23,666 nt of DNA from Lonsdalea britannica. Its GTDB lineage: Bacteria > Pseudomonadota > Gammaproteobacteria > Enterobacterales > Enterobacteriaceae. A program made the translations under genes and the position numbers. The notes beneath the pieces were generated by a model that made no database searches, was not told where the DNA came from, and saw nothing but the letters and a program-made list of their open reading frames with translations. Shown one piece after another: positions 17,847-23,666 of the stretch; positions within the stretch are counted from its first letter, which is position 1; every line of letters begins with the position of its first letter. The stretch is from contig NZ_CAMKXG010000020.1 of NCBI RefSeq assembly GCF_946477055.1, positions 1 to 23,666 of the forward strand. The letters are read 5' to 3'.

Positions 17847-19259
17847 ATGTCTGCGAATAATAGCAGGTTAGTTAAACTTCTGTTCATCCTCGGCATTGCC
17901 GTCGGATTATGGTTTGTTCCCGTCCCCGAGGGCGTCAGCCCCTCAGCCTGGCATTTGATGGCCATCTTCATTGCGACCGTCGTGGGTTTGATACTTTCTC
18001 CCTACCCGTTGGGAGCCATCGCGATATTCAGTATCACGGCGGTTGCCGCCATGGGACTGCTGAGTGTCAAGGATGTACTGGCTGGTTTCAGCGACCCGAC
18101 CATCTGGATGATCGCCTGCGCCTTCTTCATCTCGCGCGGTTTTATCAAAACGGGCTTTGGCCGCCGTATTGGTTTGCTGTTTATCAGCAAGCTGGGTAAC
18201 AGCAGTCTGGGTCTGGCCTACGGCCTGGTCTTCACCGATCTGCTGTTTGCTCCGGCGATGCCGTCCACCTCAGCGCGTTGCGGCGGTATCATCACCCCTC
18301 TGTTCCGTTCTATCGCTGAAGCCTACGGTTCGACGCCCGCTCAGGGAACGCAAAAACGTATCGGCGCGTTTCTGGTGCAAACCATCTTCCAGTGTAACTC
18401 GGTAACGTCCGCGATGTTTATGACGTCGATGGCCGGTAACCCGATGATCAGTAAACTGGCCGGACAGTTCGGTGTACACATCAGCTGGACGCAGTGGGCG
18501 ATGGCGACATTGCTGCCGGGGATTGTTTCCCTGATTGTCATCCCGCTGGTGATGTACCGCTTCTATCCCCCCGAGCTGAAAAAAACGAGCGAAATGCGCG
18601 CCATGGCAGTCGAAAAACTGCGTGAAATGGGGTCAATGAGCCGCGATGAGTGGGTGGTGCTGGGCGTGTTCCTGGGGCTGGTCACCTTCTGGGTTCTGGG
18701 GTCTACGCTGCATATCGATGCCACTCTGACTGCGCTGGCTGGTTTGAGCGTACTGCTGCTGACTCGCGCTTTAACGTGGGACGACGTGGTTAGCGAGAAA
18801 GAAGCCTGGCACACCGTGGTATGGTTTGCGGTGCTGATCATGCTGGCGACGCAGTTGAATAAATTGGGCCTGATCGGCTGGCTGGGCAACATGGCGGGCG
18901 ATTCCGTCAAAGGTATGCACTGGCTGCCTATGTTGGGTCTGCTGCTGTTGGTCTACTACTACAGTCATTACCTGATGGCGAGCGCAGTGGCGCACATCAG
19001 CGCCATGTATGCGATTTTCGTTTCCATCGCTATTGCTGCAGGTGCTCCTCCCATGCTGACGGTTCTGGCTTTTGCCGCCTTCAGTAACCTGTTCATGTCG
19101 ACTACGCACTACTCCGGCGGTCCGGCGCCCATCTTGTTCGGCTGTGGCTACATGTCGCTGTCTACCTGGTGGAAAATCGGCTTCCTGACTGGGTTGGTCG
19201 TTATCCCCATCTGGCTGATTGTGGGTAGCTTCTGGTGGAAAGTGCTGGGCCTGTGGTAA
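17847..19259 (+). CDS. DASS-family (CitT/TtdT-like) di/tricarboxylate transporter
   Basis: An inner-membrane transporter of 470 residues in the divalent anion:sodium symporter (SLC13/DASS) family, nearest in feel to the enterobacterial antiporters CitT (citrate/succinate) and TtdT (tartrate/succinate). About 11-12 membrane segments are visible. The two family clamp motifs are FQCNSVTSAMFMTSMAGNP (182-199) and SNLFMSTTHYSGGPAPILFG (413-432). The central cytoplasmic loop is PPELKKTSEMRAMAVEKLREMG. Either ATG 17832 (475 residues) or ATG 17847 could be the start; neither has a strong ribosome site, and 17847 gives the more usual short N-terminus. It precedes, in the same direction, a carboxylate-type two-component system. 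The exact substrate cannot be read from sequence; citrate, tartrate, malate or succinate are candidates. Confidence 0.9.
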   Translation: MSANNSRLVKLLFILGIAVGLWFVPVPEGVSPSAWHLMAIFIATVVGLILSPYPLGAIAIFSITAVAAMGLLSVKDVLAGFSDPTIWMIACAFFISRGFIKTGFGRRIGLLFISKLGNSSLGLAYGLVFTDLLFAPAMPSTSARCGGIITPLFRSIAEAYGSTPAQGTQKRIGAFLVQTIFQCNSVTSAMFMTSMAGNPMISKLAGQFGVHISWTQWAMATLLPGIVSLIVIPLVMYRFYPPELKKTSEMRAMAVEKLREMGSMSRDEWVVLGVFLGLVTFWVLGSTLHIDATLTALAGLSVLLLTRALTWDDVVSEKEAWHTVVWFAVLIMLATQLNKLGLIGWLGNMAGDSVKGMHWLPMLGLLLLVYYYSHYLMASAVAHISAMYAIFVSIAIAAGAPPMLTVLAFAAFSNLFMSTTHYSGGPAPILFGCGYMSLSTWWKIGFLTGLVVIPIWLIVGSFWWKVLGLW

Positions 19260-19290
19260 CAGGCAGCAAGCACCCGTCAGTGAAATAAAC

Positions 19291-19317
19291 TACCGCCGCC
19301 GCTTTATAGCGGCGGTA
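19291..19317 (+). terminator. Strong hairpin between transporter and sensor kinase genes
   Basis: TACCGCCGC (19291-19299) pairs with GCGGCGGTA (19309-19317), nine perfect pairs. A second register pairing CCGCCGCT with AGCGGCGG is also possible. There is no T-run after it, so it may only attenuate transcription or protect the transporter mRNA's 3' end. Confidence 0.55.
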
Positions 19318-19390
19318 TGTTATATGAACTGCGCGAAATCAGCTTAAACGGTATAAGATAATGGGTTACGACATTCTTTCGGAGCGAGCC

Positions 19391-21004
19391 ATGAGTAAGA
19401 AGAAGACTCCGCTGAAGCTGAGTACGTCCATCATCCTTATGGTGTCGGCGGTGATTGGTTCCGTACTGCTGGTGGTGTATGCCCTGCTGTTTTTCCGTAT
19501 CAGTGAGTTGACGGAAACCCACCTCAGAGAGAAGGCTTTCGCCATCGCTCGCACCGTCGCCTATGCTCCCGTGGTAATCCACGAGTTAAGCAATCTCGGC
19601 AACCCGGAAGAAGTGCAGCGATTTTCGGAAGAAGTGAAATGGCGTAATCACTTGCTGTTCGTCATCGTGACCGACATGAAAGGGATTCGCCATTCGCATC
19701 CTGAGTCCGATCAGATTGGCCGCCATTTCATCGGTAACGACCTCTACCCGGCGCTGATGGGCCTTGAGAACTCAGCGGTGAACCGAGGAGTGCTGGAACC
19801 CGCGCTGCGAGTCTTTGTCCCGGTCTTCGATCAGAGCGGCAAACAGCTGGGCGTTGTCGCCGTGGGGATATCGTTGACCAGCGTGCAGTCGCTGATCAAT
19901 GAAAACCGCTGGATTATTCCGTGGACTATTCTTTTTGGAGCACTGGTAGGTTTGTTGGGCACCTATTTTCTGGTGAAAGCCCTCAAACGAATCATGCTCG
20001 GTTTCGAACCCTTCGAGATTTCAAATTTGTTTGAGCAGCGTAACGCCATGCTTAAGCAGATTAAGGAAGGGGTCATCGCGGTCGATACTGATTTACGCGT
20101 GACGATTGTTAACGATGAAGCCCAGCGTTTGTTCAGCCAGCATTCTGCCAGCAATGAGCTCACTATTGGCAGTACGATCAGCCGCTGGCCGGCGCTGATG
20201 AGTCTCGAAAAAGCCGTCAAATCCGGCAAGCCACAGCGAGACGAAGAGATCAATTTTAACGGCAACCAGCTACTGACCAATACGGTGCCGGTTGTGGTGA
20301 ACGGCGAAACGATAGGCGCTATCGCCACGCTGCGGGACAAAACCGAGATCAGCCAGTTGGTGCAGCGCTTGACCGGAATGTCGTATTACGCCGACGCCTT
20401 GCGCGCGCAGTCTCATGAGTTCATGAACAAACTGCACGTCATTCTGGGTATGCTGCATTTGAAATACTACCCGCAGTTGGAAGAGTACATTCTCAAAACG
20501 GCGAACCATTATCAGGCGGAAATTGGCGCCATTATCCGTAAGATAAAATCTCCTGTGATCGCCGGATTTTTGCTCGGCAAGATCAACCGGGCGCGGGATT
20601 TAGGTATCAATCTGTCAATTAGCGAAGACAGTCTGCTGCCGGATACCGATGATGTGGAAGCGACGAACGAACTGATTACGGTTCTGGGGAACCTGATCGA
20701 GAATGCCTTAGACGCGATGACAGGTCTGGAAAACCGCGAGATTCGCGTGACGTTCCATCATAAAAAAGGACATCTGCACTGTATGGTCAGTGACGATGGC
20801 CCCGGTATACCGCTGGATATTCAGCAAAAGATTTACCAGGAAGGATTCTCGACCAAAGGCAGTGGACGCGGCATTGGCTTGTATTTGACTAAACAAAGTC
20901 TGGAAAAAATTGGCGGCACCATCGATCTCGATTCCGAACCCGAGGTGTATACCCAGTTTTTCGTGAATATTCCTTATAAAGCAAGGCAGATTGACCATGA
21001 TTAA
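19391..21004 (+). CDS. CitA/DcuS/DpiB-family sensor histidine kinase
   Basis: A 537-residue membrane sensor kinase for di- or tricarboxylates. It has TM1 at about 12-36, a periplasmic PAS sensor at 37-172, TM2 at 173-197, a cytoplasmic PAS at about 215-320 and the phosphoacceptor His342 (AQSHEFMNKLHVILGM). The ATPase domain has the N box NLIENALDAM at 434-443, DDGPGIP at 468-474 and GSGRGIGLYL at 490-499. In the sensor, Arg100, His103 and Arg140 have the same spacing as the ligand residues Arg107, His110 and Arg147 of E. coli DcuS. ATG 19391 with GGAGCG just upstream is preferred over ATG 19361. The gene overlaps its response regulator by 8 nt. Whether citrate, malate or another acid is the signal is not resolved. 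Confidence 0.93.
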   Translation: MSKKKTPLKLSTSIILMVSAVIGSVLLVVYALLFFRISELTETHLREKAFAIARTVAYAPVVIHELSNLGNPEEVQRFSEEVKWRNHLLFVIVTDMKGIRHSHPESDQIGRHFIGNDLYPALMGLENSAVNRGVLEPALRVFVPVFDQSGKQLGVVAVGISLTSVQSLINENRWIIPWTILFGALVGLLGTYFLVKALKRIMLGFEPFEISNLFEQRNAMLKQIKEGVIAVDTDLRVTIVNDEAQRLFSQHSASNELTIGSTISRWPALMSLEKAVKSGKPQRDEEINFNGNQLLTNTVPVVVNGETIGAIATLRDKTEISQLVQRLTGMSYYADALRAQSHEFMNKLHVILGMLHLKYYPQLEEYILKTANHYQAEIGAIIRKIKSPVIAGFLLGKINRARDLGINLSISEDSLLPDTDDVEATNELITVLGNLIENALDAMTGLENREIRVTFHHKKGHLHCMVSDDGPGIPLDIQQKIYQEGFSTKGSGRGIGLYLTKQSLEKIGGTIDLDSEPEVYTQFFVNIPYKARQIDHD

Positions 21005-21719
21005 TGTACTGATCGTTGACGACGATGCCATGGTGGCTGAGTTGAATAAGTGTTACCTGAATCAGGTTTCCGGATTCAACTGTTACGCTACTGTCTCCAC
21101 GTTGCAGCAGGCCAGAAATCTGCTGATGCAGCCAGGTTGTGAAATCGATCTGGTGCTGCTGGATATTTACATGCAGCAGGATAACGGACTGGACTTATTG
21201 CCGGCTATCCGCGAATTCAGCGAGCACACTGACGTGATCATTATCTCGTCAGCCAGCGACGTCTACACCATCAAAAAAGCGCTGCACTACGGTGTGGTGG
21301 ACTACTTGATCAAACCTTTCCAGTTTGCTCGTTTCGAGCAGGCCTTAACCGCTTACCGCGAAGAAGCAAACCTGCTCAAACACCGTGAATTCGTGGCGCA
21401 AACGGACATCGATAACTTGATCCGACGCACTAGCGGGAATCCTGTCGCCGAGCGTAAAAAGCTGCCTAAAGGGCTGACCAGTCTGACACTGCGCACCGTA
21501 TGCGAGTGGATTGAAGGGAATCAGGGCGCAGAGTTCTCCACCGAGATGCTGGCCAATGCCATTGGCATCTCGCGCGTTTCCTGCCGTAAGTACCTCATCT
21601 ATTTGGCGGACACCAGCATTCTCGCCACCAATATCCTGTACGGTTCGACGGGGCGTCCGGTGTATCTCTATCGTCTGTTGCCTGAAAAGCAGGATGCATT
21701 GCGCCAATACTGCGAATAA
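20997..21719 (+). CDS. CitB/DpiA/DcuR-family response regulator
   Basis: A 240-residue DNA-binding regulator and partner of the kinase upstream. The receiver domain (about 1-120) has the acidic pocket D8-D9-D10, phosphoacceptor Asp56 (LVLLDIYM), Ser84/85 and Lys106 (YLIKPF). The linker leads to a C-terminal helix-turn-helix at about 180-205 (FSTEMLANAIGISRVSCRKYLIYL), typical of the CitB/DcuR class. ATG 20997 lies inside the end of the kinase gene and suggests translational coupling; the TTG six bases earlier is less likely. Relatives bind AT-rich sites upstream of transport and fermentation genes, which matches the AT-rich regions before both flanking transporters. Confidence 0.94.
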   Translation: MINVLIVDDDAMVAELNKCYLNQVSGFNCYATVSTLQQARNLLMQPGCEIDLVLLDIYMQQDNGLDLLPAIREFSEHTDVIIISSASDVYTIKKALHYGVVDYLIKPFQFARFEQALTAYREEANLLKHREFVAQTDIDNLIRRTSGNPVAERKKLPKGLTSLTLRTVCEWIEGNQGAEFSTEMLANAIGISRVSCRKYLIYLADTSILATNILYGSTGRPVYLYRLLPEKQDALRQYCE

Positions 21720-21807
21720 ATCGTTATAACGCGGCAGCGCATGTCCTCTGGACGACTCATCAGTCGTCGTTCAGCCTGAACGGAACCGCGGCTCAACGAA
21801 CAAAATG

Positions 21808-21848
21808 AAAATCCGCCACCTTAATGCGTTGGCGGATTTTTTTTGCCT
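21808..21848 (+). terminator. Terminator of the two-component operon
   Basis: AAAATCCGCCA (21808-21818) pairs with TGGCGGATTTT (21830-21840) around an 11-nt loop, and the T-run continues to 21844. It lies about 90 nt beyond the regulator's stop. Confidence 0.92.
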
Positions 21849-21892
21849 TGTGTGTGACTCCGACTATAGCGATGGCGTGTATGGACGATGAT

Positions 21893-21927
21893 GCAAAAAA
21901 AACCACCTGTCAGCGCAGGTGGTTTTT
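21893..21927 (-). terminator. Terminator of the 2-hydroxycarboxylate transporter gene
   Basis: AACCACCTG (21901-21909) pairs with CAGGTGGTT (21916-21924) around TCAGCG. The A-run before it (from 21895) becomes a T-tract on the minus strand, 20 nt after the transporter stop. Ts on the other side make it usable in both directions. Confidence 0.9.
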
Positions 21928-21944
21928 CTGTGAGCCGATGCCGA

Positions 21945-23288
21945 CTAGACAAACAATCTCAGCAGCAGCGTTGCGCCGATAACGGTAGACGCTCCGCCAA
22001 TACGCGTTGCGATTTGTGCGAACGGCATCAGTGACATGCGGTTAGAGGCGGAAAGGATGGCGACGTCGCCGGTGCCGCCAAGACCGCTGTGACAGGTGGT
22101 GACGATGGAAGACTCAATGGGATACATATTGAGATACGGTGCGACAAAGAAGCTGACCAGCGCCATGGAGATAACCACGGAACCACACACCAGGACATAG
22201 CCGACAGAGAAGACGGCGACAACGCTTTCCAGTGGGACATAAAGCATGCCGAGTCCAATCATCAGCGGCCATACCAGAGAGCTGGAGACAAATTTGTAAA
22301 AGCTGCTGGCGCCGGTTTCCATGCTGGAAGGAATGACGCGAGCGTATTTACAGATGACGGCGATCAGGATCATCAGAACGGGGCCGGGGATGTGTACGAT
22401 TGTCTCCGCCAGACCACCGACGATAAAGAAAGCACAAATCAGCAGCAGTCCGCCGCCCATGAGTGTGAAGTCCACCGGTTTCGGTGTTTCTGTCACGTTG
22501 AAGATCTCATTGTCTTTATCGCTGCGGATCAGTCGGCCTTGGCCGTTAAGATCTTTGCGCGCCGTCCCCAGTTTGGCCAGCATGCCTGCGCAGATGATCG
22601 CGAAAATGTTGCCGACGACAGCGGCCGGGGCCAGTTGGGCCACATAGACGTCAGGAGACTGGCCCAGAATGGCGGAATATGCCAGGGAAAGCGGCAGAAT
22701 ACCTTCTCCGATACCGCCACCAATGATGGGAACGATGATGAAGAAGAAGGTGTGGTAGAGAGTATAACCGCACAGCTTTCCGACCAGCAGGCCGGTTGAC
22801 ACCGCCGTGACCGTACCGATCACCAGCGGAACGAACATTCGTACCATGCCCTGAATCAGAATGATGCGGTTCATGCCAAGAATACTGCCCACGACCAGAC
22901 TGGCGATGACGAAATAGAGGAAGTTGGCCTCTTTCATCAGCAGGGTCACGGTATCCAGCGTAGTGTCATTAAAGAATTGGTAATAGACCAATACCGACGG
23001 CACGATCAGGCACAAAATTGCGGGGCCACCTATCTCTTTTAACACCGGAATATTGCGGCCGATGTGCGCGAGTAAAAAACCCATAGACATGATAACGGCG
23101 AAACCACCGATCATATTTCTGGGTAAAACACCGGTATAGGCGGCGACAAAAACAATGGCGGAAATGACAATAAAGAGAACTAAAGGGACGGAGCCAATCG
23201 TGGTTTTATTTAAACTACTCATAAAGCCAGGAGGCGGTGTGTTCACGAGGGTATCCTCACGGAGGATATCAGCATCAATTTTTTTCAT
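21945..23288 (-). CDS. 2-hydroxycarboxylate transporter family protein (Na+:malate/citrate symporter type)
   Basis: An inner-membrane symporter of 447 residues in the 2HCT family (CitS, MaeN, CimH, MleP, CitP), importing citrate and/or malate with sodium or protons. Two inverted halves each carry a re-entrant loop: IIGGGIGEGILPLSLAY (189-204) and CHSGLGGTGDVAILSASNRM (399-418). The substrate-site arginine segment is ATRIGGA (427-433). The second loop, with CHSGLGGTGDVAILSA, resembles the malate-transporting MaeN/CimH type more than Klebsiella CitS, as far as I recall those sequences. ATG 23288 has AAGGTG 6 nt upstream; an ATG-proximal extension to 23318 adds residues (MPYHHNKVN) without family support. 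It is convergent with the two-component system. No citrate lyase, oxaloacetate decarboxylase or malic enzyme gene is visible; any partner lies beyond the contig end. Confidence 0.92.
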   Translation of the reverse strand: MKKIDADILREDTLVNTPPPGFMSSLNKTTIGSVPLVLFIVISAIVFVAAYTGVLPRNMIGGFAVIMSMGFLLAHIGRNIPVLKEIGGPAILCLIVPSVLVYYQFFNDTTLDTVTLLMKEANFLYFVIASLVVGSILGMNRIILIQGMVRMFVPLVIGTVTAVSTGLLVGKLCGYTLYHTFFFIIVPIIGGGIGEGILPLSLAYSAILGQSPDVYVAQLAPAAVVGNIFAIICAGMLAKLGTARKDLNGQGRLIRSDKDNEIFNVTETPKPVDFTLMGGGLLLICAFFIVGGLAETIVHIPGPVLMILIAVICKYARVIPSSMETGASSFYKFVSSSLVWPLMIGLGMLYVPLESVVAVFSVGYVLVCGSVVISMALVSFFVAPYLNMYPIESSIVTTCHSGLGGTGDVAILSASNRMSLMPFAQIATRIGGASTVIGATLLLRLFV

Positions 23289-23650
23289 TATATTCACCTT
23301 GTTGTGGTGGTAGGGCATACAAAGAACAATGGATAAATGTAAGATGTTAAATAATAAGTAGTTATTTTATTTTTTAGTCACACGCGTAATGTGAATGGGT
23401 ATGGCATTTCGGATACTGGCATTGAATATCAGGCAATCTAGCATGGCTTATTGTTAAAAATAATAGCCATTCATTGAGTGCGTGATGTAATTGTGAACCA
23501 AACGGCACTTCCATTTTAAATAATTTAATTCTTAGTTTTGTAATTAAAATTAACTCAAGAGGGGAGGGGAAGTTATTTAATCGGGGAAGAGGTCTTTTAT
23601 CCTAATATAATCGCGTGATAAAAATAACCAATGACGGATAAATAATAAAG
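23289..23650. other. AT-rich upstream region of the 2HCT transporter gene
   Basis: No gene is seen. The region contains an imperfect hairpin or dyad (ATGGCT 23443-23448 / AGCCAT 23465-23470, extended by TATT/AATA) overlapping a minus-strand TATTAT that could be a -10. It also has an AT-rich block at 23515-23553 with AATTAAATTATT (minus strand, 23530-23519) and GTAATTAAA (23540-23548), words also present upstream of the DASS gene. A plus-strand TATAAT at 23606-23611 may belong to a rightward gene lost at the contig end. Confidence 0.45.
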
Positions 23651-23666
23651 CTGTCTCTTATACACA
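23651..23666 (+). other. Nextera / Tn5 mosaic-end adapter remnant (not genomic)
   Basis: The final 16 bases, CTGTCTCTTATACACA, equal the first 16 of the 19-base synthetic Tn5 mosaic end used in tagmentation libraries. Natural Tn5 ends differ: the outside end begins CTGACTC, and the inside end reads CTGTCTCTTGATC. This is therefore untrimmed adapter at a contig end and should be removed. Confidence 0.93.

Noticed and set aside
22089..22799. 236-codon plus-strand frame opposite the 2HCT gene
   Set aside because: It is highly charged and His/Asp/Gln-rich, the typical antisense shadow of a membrane protein gene.

Overview
This window is a piece of an enterobacterial chromosome, most likely from a relative of Pectobacterium, Dickeya or Brenneria. 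That guess rests on gene order and protein similarity recalled from E. coli; the genus cannot be fixed from sequence alone. Most of the window is conserved core genome. It is also a contig end: the last 16 bases (23651-23666) match the synthetic Tn5 mosaic end used as the Nextera adapter and are not genomic.

Layout, left to right. (1) 1-2164, minus strand: the gmk-rpoZ-spoT operon, with spoT cut by the left edge after about 396 codons. (2) 2476-6231, plus strand: ligB (BRCT-less NAD-dependent DNA ligase) and eptB (Kdo phosphoethanolamine transferase). (3) 6322-6504: the tRNA-Pro(CGG) gene proK with a near-consensus promoter and a strong terminator. (4) 6665-8816: a BASS/ACR3-type membrane transporter facing yhiN (flavoprotein) tail to tail, 4 nt apart. 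(5) 9090-12074: pitA phosphate transporter, then the divergent stress genes uspB and uspA. (6) 12737-13886: yidA (HAD phosphatase) facing a small DUF1471 secreted protein, with a perfect 15-bp hairpin between them. (7) 14121-17261: yidR, yidQ and the small heat-shock operon ibpA-ibpB. This operon shows a sigma-32 promoter, a three-hairpin leader ending in a ROSE RNA thermometer, and a second ROSE-like hairpin in front of ibpB. (8) 17639-23288: a carboxylate uptake module with a DASS-family transporter, a CitA/DcuS-type sensor kinase with its overlapping response regulator, and a convergent 2-hydroxycarboxylate (citrate/malate) transporter.

How the genes work together. gmk makes GDP, while spoT makes and destroys (p)ppGpp and lies downstream of the RNA polymerase omega subunit gene. 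The proK promoter has the GC-rich discriminator typical of stringently controlled genes, and uspA/uspB are stress-response genes. IbpA and IbpB hold aggregated protein during heat shock, and their mRNA carries temperature-sensing hairpins. In the right-hand module the sensor has Arg/His/Arg residues at the spacing of the DcuS ligand site. It probably senses a di- or tricarboxylate and controls one or both flanking transporters. The promoter regions of both transporters are AT-rich and share a 12-base word at almost the same distance from the start codon. I see no insertion sequence, phage, CRISPR array or clearly new defence or biosynthetic system. The points most worth checking are the RNA thermometers, the two-transporter carboxylate module and the adapter at the contig end.
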